Positions 48,351 through 60,810 of a stretch of DNA of 64,000 bases are shown piece by piece (within the stretch, counting starts at the first letter, position 1; each line of letters starts with the position of its first letter). The notes under the pieces are model-generated. The model was not told where the DNA came from. It did no database searches and saw only the letters and a program-made list of their open reading frames with translations. The translations under genes were made by a program, and so were the position numbers. The stretch is taken from assembly GCA_947247005.1 (NCBI GenBank), contig OX365957.1, positions 11,938,817 through 12,002,816 on the forward strand, written 5' to 3'. The DNA comes from Spisula solida. Taxonomy: Eukaryota > Mollusca > Bivalvia > Venerida > Mactridae.

Positions 48351-49308
48351 GCTGTATACTATAGATTACTAAGATTAGTTATCCTCACCTTTCTATTGTA
48401 CTTTATCGTGAATTTATGTAGTTTTAACTTGTCAATAAAACACACAACAACAGTTGTATGAAGATCTTATAAAAGATACAAACTCATATATAGGACTAAA
48501 TGTTCATGTATAAACCACTACGTAAATCTACGGTTGTATGGTGGTATAAGAAAGCTGAAATGTACATGGAATAGTATGTCGATAAAATATTAAAGCAAAG
48601 ACGAAATAGAAAATCTGTGGACACCAAAGAACACTAGTTTTACATGACAACATAATGTTGAATATATATAATCTTACGTCGTAGAATATTGTAACATAAT
48701 GTGACTTGTTCTACATACATTTTGAAATACTAGAAGATACATACATGTACAATGTTCACGTACGTTTAGCGATATCCCAAAACTATGGTGATACTGTCTG
48801 TGTGGGTCACGCAACTGTATTAAATGCCGCATTTACACCCAGTGTCCCGTATAATAAACATTCAAATTGTAATCATATAAAACTTACGAATGAAAACAAA
48901 CTCCAATTTCGTACAGAGAGACAACAAAATGTCCTAAGTTAGGTTTTAAATTACTGTTCTGATATCACGTTTTAAAACATAATACATGTATCAATTGACT
49001 ATATTTAATGTATAATGGCTTAGCCTTTCTTTCCAGAGATAACATGTAGTATTGTTAGTGTACAATATGGTAACACATATAAAGAGACTAGTCTTCTAAA
49101 CTGTAAAACCCCACGTAAAGATGAAGCTTACAATCGAGTCGTCCATGGCCCACTAACTCAAGTACTATAGTACCATGGCGAACTTTCCTAAGCATTTTAC
49201 TTGATTATCGATGAAATTGTTTCTAAACTAAATATATTGATTCATGGTGCCTGTATACCCAGAGAAAACAACTATATTATATTTTGTGAGAATGTCTGCC
49301 ATATATAC
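48351..49308. other. No gene seen
   Basis: AT-rich. A 78-codon frame at 48706-48942 opens at a non-ATG codon and is not supported. Confidence 0.45.
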
Positions 49309-49565
49309 CAGGCCCCAATCTCCCGAAACATCTCAATCTGAGCTAAATCTCATCTCAAATAGTGCCATGTGCCTTTTAGATAATATCCATGGGAGGCTGG
49401 ACTCAAAAATCTTATCACAAAACTGAAAACCTTATTCTGAGTTAATTACAGTAAAATTTCAAAAGCTCAAACTTCAGATTTATCATAAATTCAGACTCTG
49501 ATTTGAGCAAAATCTCAATTTGAGTTGAGATCTCTAATTGAGATGCTTCAGGAGATTGGGGCCTG
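49309..49565. mobile_element. MITE with CAGGCCCCAATCTCC ends, 257 bp
   Basis: The left end CAGGCCCCAATCTCCCGAAA pairs with the inverse of the right end (CAGGCCCCAATCTCCTGAAG). Pairing continues through CATCTCAAT..GAG. The interior repeats short ATCTCAA / TTGAGAT motifs. No certain target duplication is visible. Confidence 0.8.
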
Positions 49566-51607
49566 TATTACATTGAGATAGGTTCGAACCTGATCCACCC
49601 AGTCACGTGATATCTGTATGGCGTATTGTAATACCTAATGGCCATAGGCACTTGGTGTCGTTCTTGGCTTGTCTAGACGTGTCGCAGCCGTTCATATTGC
49701 AAGATTGGAATAAAATAGAAAGCTTCATTTTGTCCACTTGAGCTCTCAAAACAGTATAAATAATCATGTTGATTGTTTGCCTACTTGATGTAATATATGG
49801 ACACAGTAAATCTCCCCATGTACTCCATGTCCGTGGTATATTGTTATAACTAGTCTGTAGGGTATGAACATAGATACGCTAGAAGTGTTTCTATCCCTCC
49901 GTACATCGATCTGTACCGAGTTCTGATTGAGAATCGCTTAGCACAACCTACCGTCTGTAGAAATAAACAGGTCCCTGTCATGGTCAATAGAAATGACCAT
50001 TCAATAGCACTAAGATGACACGCGGCTATATGTTGAAGTACATGTGACCTTGTATATAGCATGACTTACCTGAAGGCCGTATATTAAGATAAATATCAAC
50101 AACAACACGCGTTGAAATTAATTAATCTTGTATTATCAACGTTTTTTTGTTTGTATGTGTGTGTGGTTTTTTTGTCTGAAGTCGGTATGTAATAATGCAT
50201 ATAACTGCTAACATCTGTATATGACTTACATGTACTGATAAACGAGCATTCTACTTGACAATGTCAGTCAGATAAATCGTTACTTCACCAATCATTCAAT
50301 ATTCTATCAAACATAATAACAAACCAGTCCAATGTGTTATCTCAGGGTTCGAGTGTCAAACTTAAGGATTGCTTCTCATAATAAATATTTAACTTATAAA
50401 ACAGAAGGTGCAGTAACGGTGCTACTGGTGCTGTTGACGGGTATTCCAGGTTCTACACTGTTCATATTTCGACATTTGAATGAAAATAGAACACTGTTTT
50501 ATACTGTGATATACAATGAGTACACTTAGTCTTTTATTGCCCTTGAGTATGGTCTAACTACCTGGTTTGAAGTGATCTACCTTTCTAGTGTATACAAACT
50601 CAACATGTTTGCCTAGCACAGAGTGTATATCATTATGGTCGTATATTTTGTTGAAATTTCTCCTTTAAATCGGGCAAACTTTGGGTTATTTCTTCAGATA
50701 TACCTCCTTCACTGTACTTCAGGCTTGCACATGTCTGATAGTGTTTATTACATGTGTACCCGTGCTCATGACGGATTAACTAGGGTTTACCGTATATGAT
50801 AAAGTCCATCCAACTAATGTTTCTTTCAGCACGATTGCAAACTTAATTTAACCTAAACATTGTAGAGGGCAGATTACCAAGGCTTGGTAATGTATCACAT
50901 CATAACATACAGAACATAAGGTCTGGGGTCTCCTTAAAGGAAGTATCACTATTCCTTTGGAGTCAGTTTCTCGTGGTAGTGGTATATTTTGGGGGACAGG
51001 CCAAATTGTAGGAGGGTTTTCTTTGTATTTTATTTATATGTATATAAGCTTTCCTTGTATATTGTTGCACATTTATATGAGCTCTCCAACATTGGAGGTA
51101 ATAAAAGTATTATTGTTAACAAACATGCATCATTAATGCTAACTAACATCGCCGAGGATAGTCCAGAGAAACAACTTGATAGCTAATTTACGCAGTATAA
51201 TTATACTTTACGCATAGTTTAACTAATATACCAACTCTTTCAATCCCAATAAAATGTTTGTGGAAATTAATGAGGTACAAAAAACTGGTTCTAGACCGGA
51301 CCACCATGTCATATAAGTCTATGCGATACATATAATTGTCTAGATATCTTTATTGATTTTGATCATCTTCTCCACAACTTGTCACAGTACAAACTGGTAT
51401 CTCATATTTAGTACAATATAAATGTACACTAACTATATATTTGTGAAGCCTGTCCACTCGACATTGTAGCGTCTATATCGGGTAGCATCGTAAATACTCT
51501 CCAATATATACCTGGGCTTTTATGTTCTATGAAGGGTTTAGAACAACCAAGTATTTATTACACATGTAGAGTGGGGATAAACTCATGAATTTGGTTAAAT
51601 ATACAAT
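49566..51607. other. No gene seen
   Basis: About 2 kb of AT-rich presumed intron. Frames of 65-70 codons at 49850-50062, 50332-50529 and 50989-51186 carry no recognisable motif or splice context. Confidence 0.45.
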
Positions 51608-51778
51608 CAGGTCTCGATATAACGACACACGATATACTAACTTATTCACTATACTGACATTATATTTTGGAGACAAAAGAGGTGAAACGCTCTTTGCACC
51701 AGTCCAATATACTGACATATTCGTTACAGCGACATTTTTCTTGGAGACAATCAAAGTCGTTGTATCGAGACCGGACTG
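51608..51778. mobile_element. Fold-back MITE with GGTCTCGATA(T/C)AACGAC ends
   Basis: The left end CAGGTCTCGATATAACGACA pairs with the inverse of the right end (CAGTCCGGTCTCGATACAAC). Interior arms around TATACTGACAT and TTTTGGAGACAA also pair. CAG-starting ends resemble pogo-type MITEs. Opposed open frames (75 and 109 codons) cross it and are discounted. Confidence 0.7.
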
Positions 51779-52512
51779 TTATTATCTGAAATCCATGAAG
51801 AAAGCTGATCTGTACAATGTTGGCGAAAGCATTATTTCGTCTAAAATTATTGTTGTATTTTCTTTTGTAAGGTTGCTTCCCAATACGACATACTGCTTAA
51901 ATTGTTTTGCGTGATTTAAAAAGAAAATCTTGAAAGCAATTTACAGTCGATACCGGCTTGTAAAATCTTTGATTTTTTAACGTATAGAAAGATTCTGCTT
52001 TCAGCAAACACGTTCAACAAACAGAATCAAATACATAAAAGTTGACAATCCGTTTAATGTCTATATAACGTTCGCTTAAGGCGCAACTTTGACCATTTTG
52101 CAATTTACCTTTATTTGAACTAACTGAATGAGAGCTAGCAATCAGCATACGGGAATAATCATCCAAAGTGAAGCTACTTCTATGCTTCGTCGCTTGTAAT
52201 TTGCTTACACATCTAAGCTAAACAATTTACTGCACAATAGAGCGACTGTTAAAGTAAGCCATCTCATGGGTTTTGACAAAATTTTAACTATCCGGATAAG
52301 TCACATTGAATGATAAAGCCAAATATGTCATATAGCAATACATGTAGTTAATAGATGAAGTTCCTGACTCCACGTATACAGGAAAAATGGAACTCACTGT
52401 ACAAGGTCAAACAACACATATCGTATAAAATTAAATACTAATATTGTTATACTACATACAGACAGTAGTATGCATATCTCGTGTATACCACATGACTGTG
52501 ATGTCTGACATT
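51779..52512. other. No gene seen
   Basis: AT-rich presumed intron sequence without recognised features. Confidence 0.5.
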
Positions 52513-52662
52513 AGGCCTTTTCGACTGGGCTGTTTCGTGAAGCATGTTTTAGCCTGGTTCCCGTCCCCACAATTACAGCACTACTACAGTAATACATCTG
52601 TAAAATTAGAACGGGAACCAGACGGTAACCTGCTCCACGAAACAGCCCAGTCAAAAAGGCCT
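52513..52662. mobile_element. Hairpin MITE with AGGCCTTTT ends, 150 bp
   Basis: AGGCCTTTTCGACTGGGCTG at the left pairs with the inverse of the right end (AGGCCTTTTTGACTGGGCTG). Pairing extends through TTTCGTG and the CTGGTTCCCGT block to a small loop. Arms of about 60 bases are highly similar. Confidence 0.8.
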
Positions 52663-53628
52663 GTTAATAAAGACTTTATTTATTTTTTACATTAACACAA
52701 CATAATTCTCAGGTGTACAGGTGTCTTTAGCCAGTTTTGCTCGTCCTTTAAATAGAGGTGACACTATAATGAAGAAACACTTTACTTTTGTGTAACGAAC
52801 TATACACCCAAAGGTTGTATATAATATTCATGTAATCAACCATTGCATGTATCTAGACTTTGAGTATATAGATAATGGTATATACTTATTCCCAGACACT
52901 TGGTAACATCAAATCCTGACAATACAAGTAAATTCCTCATCGCTATAAATTACGTATCAAAGCTCACTGTTCATAGATATCGATAGTCCGCTCTCTTATA
53001 TCACTTGATATCTGCATATTCCTGTATATAAAAGTTTTGAATTGTGTGTCTCGTACAAATACAGTTGTTTTATTTGTTTCTATGTTTACTGACCGTACAT
53101 TTTACTTATTTTATTTATTTTATTTTAAGTTACGTCGTGATCGCTTTAACAAGTCAGGTGCGCTATAAAAACTATACATCCGTGAGAATGGTACTTTGTA
53201 TCAATAAAATACAGCTTTTTTATTACGATTCAGTGTATTAAGATTATTATATTTCTTTTATGTTTGCCTTAATTCAGTTTTTATTTTGTTTAGTGGAATG
53301 TTCACATACTTGCTTTATGTATACAATATTCATTTACCGCTTCATAATGTAATAAGAATATCAGTAATCATATTTTCAATAGGGATATTATATTGCCGTC
53401 ATGATTAAGACGATTTTGAGTGAGATTTTGCAACATGTCCCCTGTCAATTAAAATAGTTTTTATACACAATATACACGTACTAATATTACATACATCTCA
53501 GGGTATGCAAACTCGACAAATCATACAACACAAAGTAGTCAGTCAACATCATGAAATCAGAGCAGTATAAAATTAGATACAAAAGTACCAAAACTAATAC
53601 CAGAAAATAACGAAGCTTGTTTAAGGTT
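52663..53628. other. No gene seen
   Basis: Strongly AT-rich, with TTTTATTTATTTTATT-type runs near 53110. No feature. Confidence 0.5.
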
Positions 53629-53838
53629 TAATCCTGTTAGGATCTGGTGACAGTGACGTAGCCGTTGATGTGTACACCGAAGATTACAATCATTGTCTGG
53701 ATAGGTAGTGAGAATATAGTTAGTTAGTTAAGCATTGAAATTATGGCTGTATGTTTATTAAGCCTTTATAATTGGTTTTACATGGTAATAGTGGACCCGA
53801 CCGCTGCGCCACTGTATTCTTACCCTGACTGGACTATA
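53629..53838 (+). mobile_element. TATAGTCCAG MITE, copy 4
   Basis: Same orientation as the 4541 copy. The left terminus is damaged (TAATCCTGTTAGGAT, two bases missing) but the right end, inverse of TATAGTCCAGTCAGGGTA, is intact. Interior landmarks GTGACAGTGACGTAGCCG, AAGCATTGAAATTAT and GTGGACCCGACCGCTGCG match. Confidence 0.85.
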
Positions 53839-54625
53839 TATTTCAAACCAGACATACGACATCTTGCTATGTACTATCGAATGTTGGTCTGAATCAACTT
53901 CGGTGATATTATTCCTGCCCCTCTATCAGACCAGAAGGGTAGACAAATTCAATAACAGACACCAAGCCTGGACTCGCCATGTGCTGGCTATAAGCACAGA
54001 GTATCCACCAGACATCGCGAATAATTGACATTGCATATTTACTTTAAACTAAAACTAAATGTGATAATTTAACTGCATGCAATCAACTTACACTAGTGGT
54101 GTATATAATAAACGATATGACATTGTTTGATATAGCAAGTATGTCAGTAAGCCCGACCAGACTGGTATACGTTTATGGACGCATTGCTCATTATACTGAC
54201 ACTATGTGCTGGTTAATTTAATATATTGCTGTCAGAAAAATAATAAAGCTATCACAATCATTTTCACAGAATGTCACTTCCCTTATTTTTCTCTTCGTGC
54301 ATTCATTAATTTTCTGTTCACACAAGAGAACATTGTATGCATTCATAATGCTCCTATTTGTTCGTGGACCTGTTGGTATATATATGTACACCACTAATAA
54401 TTTGTGAAGAATTAGGGAGACAAAATAACCACTTTAATGGCAATTACTAACCTTGACTTTGTTGATGACAAACACTATGATGTGATAAGATACATGGGCC
54501 ATACAGCAGTCTTACACACTGTCACTTCTCTGTTATATCAACCCAGCAACACGCTGCACACCGCTTGTCTATATAGTACTTGCATGGCATGCATTGGGGG
54601 TCGAACTTGGTGGTCAAGGTTTTAT
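53839..54625. other. No gene seen
   Basis: Presumed intron. Short frames at 54206-54397 and 54437-54631 are unsupported. Confidence 0.45.
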
Positions 54626-54752
54626 CCATAGGCGCATGGTTTCAAATTATCTGAGTCCAAAATTATCTAAGTGTACCCTATAAAGTAAGCTCTCTATATA
54701 GGGTACACTCAGAAAATTTTGACTGAGATCGTTTGAAACCATGTGCCTATGG
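54626..54752. mobile_element. Hairpin MITE with CCATAGGC(G/A)CATGG ends
   Basis: CCATAGGCGCATGGTTTCAA pairs with the inverse of the right end (CCATAGGCACATGGTTTCAA). Pairing continues through GAGTGTACCCTATA to a loop of about 15 bases. Confidence 0.8.
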
Positions 54753-54805
54753 TTTTGTCTTAGTTAATTACAAGCGTGTTTAGTTTTTGGCTGACCTCTG
54801 ATTGG

Positions 54806-56930
54806 TGTGTATATAATGTTGGTTCCATGTAGGTAACATGTATATGGACTGACTTGGTAACATGTTAGGTATATGTGTATATGATGTTGGTTTCATGCAG
54901 GTTACATGTATATAGACTGACTGGGTAACATGTTAGGTATATGTGTATATGATGTTGGTTCCATGCAGGTAACATGTAAATGGACTGACTGTGTAACATG
55001 TTAGGTATATGTGTATATGATGTTGGTTCCATGCAGGTTACATGTACTAGTATATAGACTGACTGGGTAACATGTTAGGTATTTGTGTATATGATGTTGG
55101 TTCCATACAGGTTACATGTATATGGACTGACTGGGTAACATGTTTGGTATATGTGTATATGATGTTGGTTCCATACAGGTTACATGTATATGGACTGACT
55201 GGGTAACATGTTTGGTATATGTGTATATGATGTTGGTTCCATGCAGGTTACATGTATATAGACTGACTGGGTAACATGTTAGGTATATGTGTAGATGATG
55301 TTGGTTCCATGCAGGTTACATTTATATAAACTGACTGGGTAACATGTTAGGTATATGTGTAGATGATGTTGGTTCCATGCAGGTTACATTTATATAAACT
55401 GACTGTAGAACATGTTAGGTATATGTGTATATGATGTTGGTTCTATCTAGGTTACATGTATATAGACTGACTGTGGAACATGTTAGGTATATGTGTATAT
55501 GATGTTGGTTCCATGCAGGTTACATGTATATAGACTGACTGTGGAACATGTTAGGTATATGTGTATATGATGTTGGTTCCATGCATGTTACATGTATATA
55601 GACTGACTGTGGAACATGTTAGGTATATGTGTATATGATGTTGGTTCCATCTAGGTTACATATATATAGACTGACTGGGTAACATGTTAGGTATATGTGT
55701 ATATGATGTTGGTTTCATGCAGGTTACGTGTATATAGACTGACTGGGGAACATGTTAGGTATATGTGTATATGATGTTGGTTTCATGCAGGTTACGTGTA
55801 TATAGACTGACTGGGGAACATGTTAGGTATATGTGTATATGATGTTGGTTTCATGCAGGTTACATGTATATAGACTGACTGGGGAACATGTTAGGTATAT
55901 GTGTATATGATGTTGGTTTCATGCAGGTTACGTGTATATAGACTGACTGGGGAACATGTTAGGTATATGTGTATATGATGTTGGTTCCATACAGGTTACA
56001 TGTATATGGACTGACTGGGTAACATGTTTGGTATATGTGTATATGATGTTGGTTCCATACAGGTTACATGTATATGGACTGACTGGGTAACATGTTTGGT
56101 ATATGTGTATATGATGTTGGTTCCATGCAGGTTACATGTATATAGACTGACTGGGTAACATGTTAGGTATATGTGTAGATGATGTTGGTTCCATGCAGGT
56201 TACATTTATATAAACTGACTGGGTAACATGTTAGGTATATGTGTAGATGATGTTGGTTCCATGCAGGTTACATTTATATAAACTGACTGTAGAACATGTT
56301 AGGTATATGTGTATATGATGTTGGTTCTATCTAGGTTACATGTATATAGACTGACTGTGGAACATGTTAGGTATATGTGTATATGATGTTGGTTCCATGC
56401 AGGTTACATGTATATAGACTGACTGTGGAACATGTTAGGTATATGTGTATATGATGTTGGTTCCATGCAGGTTACATGTATATAGACTGACTGTGGAACA
56501 TGTTAGGTATATGTGTATATGATGTTGGTTCCATGCAGGTTACATGTATATAGACTGACTGTGGAACATGTTAGGTATATGTGTATATGATGTTGGTTCC
56601 ATCTAGGTTACATGTATATAGACTGACTGGGTAACATGTTAGGTATATGTGTATATGATGTTGGTTTCATGCAGGTTACGTGTATATAGACTGACTGGGG
56701 AACATGTTAGGTATATGTGTATATGATGTTGGTTTCATGCAGGTTACGTGTATATAGACTGACTGGGGAACATGTTAGGTATATGTGTATATGATGTTGG
56801 TTTCATGCAGGTTACATGTATATAGACTGACTGGGGAACATGTTAGGTATATGTGTATATGATGTTGGTTTCATGCAGGTTACGTGTGTATAGACTGACT
56901 GGGTAACATGTTAGGTATATGTGTATATGA
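54806..56930. repeat. Minisatellite, 68-bp unit, about 31 copies, with an 884-bp higher-order duplication
   Basis: The unit is GGTTACATGTATATAGACTG + ACTGGGTAACATGTTAGGTA + TATGTGTATATGATGTTGGT + TCCATGCA. The block starting 55101 recurs at 55985, offset 884 bases (13 monomers). Marker variants (ATACAGG, TTCTATCTAGG, TGTGTAGATG, GTTACGTG) appear in the same order in both blocks. It lies in the presumed long intron before the zinc-finger exons. Confidence 0.96.
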
Positions 56931-58146
56931 TATGGTATAATTGTAACCCACAACGTATCTAACTGAACAAATAACGTAATTACCACTCTTTTTATGGCCA
57001 ACAAAAATGCAAACTAACCTGTCATATTTGCATGAAATACGAATTTTAAACTGACAAACGAAAACACTCAAACTTTGACACTATGAACAGTTTTGGCTTT
57101 TTATGAGTCACACACAATTTGTGCCTACAACTGGGGAAATATTTTATATGCTACCAGAATTGTATAATTAACGACATTAAGAGTATTGTACAATGGTGTG
57201 TGTTAGCGTGTTCGAACTACAAGAAAGTCCTAAATAAACGCTCCTATCTATTATCATACAAATACTTGTATTTTATAATTTTATAATTTTAATTAGTTTT
57301 TTGGTTTCAATGCATACTTACAATGTATATAAGATTAAACAAGAATCTCAATGTTTAGATTAGAGTCACCTAGAATTCAAAGTGCTACAAGTATTATAGA
57401 TTTTGAACTTGTCAAATATTTGAGATATTTACTCTGTTACATGGGATGATACTTGAATAGAGGTACAAAGCAGATTAGAAGTTTTCTAGGGCCCATATAT
57501 ATCGTAATTCACTCTCACTATGACATTTCTTAAAATGTCATTATATGGAACTTGTATGGTGCACCAAGTCTTTACTTCAGTGAACAGTAAGTGATACAAT
57601 CAGACATGTTGCCGGGCTATGACATCTTTACCACGTGAACATATTCCGTGATGTATCGTCTAGACGCTTTAATTAAACACATTTTCAAATGATATCATTA
57701 TAACGCTTGCAAAAAACTCAGCAGTGTTTAATAACAAAAATGTAAACGCAGTATTTATGTATTTTATTGACCCGGATAATATACATTTTCATCAATATTT
57801 TATATACTTGAAGTTCACATACAATTAGAGTCGGTACGTTTACTTCTAATTGAACATCGTCATCATCAGAGTATGTATACTGATGTTACACTCTAGCTCT
57901 ATAATTAGAGATTGGTATGTGGTAAAGTTATAATTAAAGTACAAGTTTTTAAGTTTGCTTCGAGACATTCGTACGCTCAGGCTGCTCAGCCGACTGTACA
58001 TTTAACCCCCGACCTTTGAGTCGTACGTCGTTTGTTACACTCGGATCCAATGACAGGCACACTGTCAGCTCAATGGCTGATGACCCTCTCAGGTACCACC
58101 ATGGTATACATGAGAACATTGTATGAGAATATAACATGGTGATGCT
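56931..58146. other. No gene seen
   Basis: About 1.2 kb AT-rich. Minus-strand frames of 63 and 84 codons (56880-57071, 57949-58203) have no recognisable motif. Confidence 0.45.
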
Positions 58147-58705
58147 GATATATCGATGGCCTAGAATTAGCTCATAAAAGTCATGCATATTTGAAATCTG
58201 CATCTCAAGGCAGGGGCGTAGCTAGAGGTATTTGAATGTGTACGCAAGAAGGCTAAGGGGGTCTGGGGGCATGCTCCCCATGAAAAATTTTGTTCGATAC
58301 AACGTCTCTGGCGCGTTCTGGCGTGTTCTGGCGTGTTTTTTGCATCATCTTTAACATTTTTTTACTGATAAAACAAGTTGTTGGTGTTTTTTTTTAAAGT
58401 TTCTAAGAAATACTGAAAATACTAAAGGCTTACCCCCTTTAGGGCTTAGGTATCAGTTTTATTGCATTTTTCGATCATTTATTTTTTCACTTTTTGAGAA
58501 GCATGTGTACGCAGCTGCGTATTCTGCGTACAGGTAGTTACGCTCCTGCAAGGCGCTTATTCAGCCTATTTTCATGAAAATGGGAAATTACTGAAGTTTA
58601 TGAAGCTGGTTTTTCCATAACTTCGTAAAGAGTAGCTTTCAGACAGTTTTTTTGTTTTCTTAAAATATTGATTTTTTTACTTACGACCCAGCAATATGTC
58701 AGATA
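58147..58705. mobile_element. MITE related to 25128-25281, split by a nested MITE
   Basis: The left end GATATATCGATGGCCTAGAA and interior CATATTTGAAATCTGCATCT match the 25128 copy. The right end runs to the CAGCAATATGTCAGATATCG region. A second MITE is inserted in the CTCAAGG motif. This copy is longer on the right than its relative. Confidence 0.6.
58206..58553 (-). mobile_element. CAGGGGCGTAGC MITE with 5-bp target duplication, copy 2 (nested)
   Basis: The element spans 58211-58548, flanked by CAAGG on both sides (58206-58210 and 58549-58553). The termini are CAGGGGCGTAGCTAGAGGTA and the inverse of CAGGAGCGTAACTACCTGTA. It is inverted relative to 31485-31813. The related sequence at about 25198-25210 has CTCAAGGCGCTT uninterrupted, which supports the insertion point and the 5-bp duplication. 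The interior includes a triple GCGTGTTCTG-like run (58310-58340). Confidence 0.88.
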
Positions 58706-59659
58706 TCGTATACACGATTCTAACACCAATTAAACTTATATAAAAATCTTATATTTGGAGCTCAATTCATTTAGTGTTGAGGACACACATTGTGTTAAAT
58801 ACAAGTATGGGGATGTGGATGGTTCGTTCTATGTCTGACTCTTGCGTTGATGGCTAGGAGATGCCGCCGTTTATGTGTGGCTTTGGATTGTCTGTGCGCT
58901 GCAGTATTTAGAATATTGAAGGTGAAAGTGTCATCATGTGAGGACTAGCTGAGTAAACAACATGTTCGGCCAAACAGTGCTATACACGTTATAGTAATAT
59001 ATGCGAATGACCCAGTGACCCGTATACCAGTGGTTTCCTCTACTATATGAGAGAGCGGAAAGGATATGTCAAGTTTCAAAATGAATCTTTAACTGCAATT
59101 AACTTAATTTACAACTTATCTTCATAACTCTATGAATAATCTACGTTACGCTGTTTGCACTTGTGACAACTCCATATGTACCATAATTTATTACTATGCA
59201 AACTACCCTGTGCTCTGTCTCAAAGCAGGTCTGCCATTGCTTAATTAACCTAATTCAAGCACTACATGTCATTGTAACACGCGTTAACAGTTGTCCAGTA
59301 CGTACCATTGTTTCACCGACAACAATGTGTTTTTTTTGTAATTTTAAAAATGAAAAAAAAACACATTTTATTAACTCAGAGCAACATTTATTATCATATG
59401 ATGTCAAGTTATACAGTATGATGTCATGTCTGATGATGTCATGACGGTGCATTTATCACTCACGGTTTGTCACAGAATACGCATGGAGCATCTCTAAACT
59501 TACTGTACTATACATTCATGGTAGTATAGGTGATGACACAGTCATGCATGCATCGTTTCAAATATTATATTTTATAAAGAAATTGTAACATGTCTGTAAT
59601 TTTTGGAACTTAAAACAAACCATATTTACATGTAATGCAAAAAGTGGACCAGGGTACTG
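58706..59659. other. No gene seen
   Basis: AT-rich presumed intron. Opposed frames at 59196-59452 overlap each other and lack support. Confidence 0.45.
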
Positions 59660-59884
59660 TTTTATCAAAGCACTTACGGAAATTTTAAAGTTACGTTCAA
59701 AATTTAAAATCTTTGTAATTCTCTAAGAACTGCAAATTAGTGACATATATGGTCTGTAGGAGTTTATTAAGTAAACCATTATTAGTATTGCAGCTTCATC
59801 TACCACACTTCATCATTGTAAACAAATAATGAAGAATTTAAATGTCATCGTAACTTTACGATTTCCGTAAGTGCTTTGATAAAA
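59660..59884. mobile_element. Fold-back MITE with TTTTATCAAAGCACTTACGG ends, ~225 bp
   Basis: Both ends carry TTTTATCAAAGCACTTACGG in opposite orientation, followed by AAAT..TAAAGTTACG on each side. The interior is AT-rich and non-coding. Confidence 0.82.
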
Positions 59885-60595
59885 ATGTAACCAGAACCGC
59901 TGTGTGTCTTCTAGTAGTTGATTTGTTAGAGTTCTGTTTAAATTCATTAACTGTTGGGGAAATTGTGTCCACATACTAGTCATATAAGTGGTTAGAAACT
60001 TCATTTTCCGCTTATTTACATAATGGTAACAACTAACAATGTAGCGCTAAACTTACATCTACAAAGCATTCGACGCCATTGTCCTCAAATGAATTAAAAG
60101 AACAAATGTTTGTTTACATAATGTATGTATTCTGTGAACGTGTTTATATGTAAAGAAACAGAATTAATTGAGATTTTACCTTTGAAAAGATACTTATAAA
60201 ATGGCAAGGTAATGAATGGAGTTATTACACATAATACAATAATATCTAAAATGAGTTTATCTGTGTAAATATTGATTCAAACTTGTTTAAAATTGGCTTC
60301 TTTTTGTGCAAACACAAATGACTACATTGAAGAAAGGGGTATCAACGTCTACAATATTACGCTGCATTGTAATGATTTATTCTTGGCCCGCTTTAAGGGT
60401 CACGCACACTGGTATTCGAATGTTGGTAGTTTATCAGAAATGTGTGACCTTGTACAAGTAAAAAATCCCACACGAAGACAGGGATATAAATCAGATTTAT
60501 TGTAGAATTAAGGAATTTAGGCCCATATTACAACAATATAGAACGATACAATAGCAAACATGAACGTCTGTTAGATGTATTGGTTGATATACGTG

Positions 60596-60810
60596 TATTG
60601 TCCAGTCAGGGTAAAAATTCAAGTGACGCAGCGGTCGAGTCAATTATAACGATGTAAAACCAATTATAAAGGCTTATTCTGTACAAACAGTTTTGATTTC
60701 AATGCTAAACTAACACACTATATTTCTCCACCTGTTCAGACAATGGTTGTTATCTTTTGTGTACACATAAACTGCAACGTCACTGTCACAATATCCTAAC
60801 TGGACTGTAT
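60596..60810 (-). mobile_element. TATAGTCCAG MITE, copy 5
   Basis: The ends are TATTGTCCAGTCAGGGTA and the inverse of TACAGTCCAGTTAGGATA. It is inverted relative to the 4541 copy and shares its interior landmarks (GTGACGCAGCGGTCGAGT, AATGCTAAACTAAC, ACTGCAACGTCACTGTCAC). Confidence 0.87.

Noticed and set aside
51527..51914. Opposed frames of 75 and 109 codons
   Set aside because: Both cross a fold-back MITE, whose inverted arms open frames on both strands.
52444..52695. 83-codon plus-strand frame
   Set aside because: It spans a hairpin MITE, begins at a non-ATG codon and has no recognisable motif.
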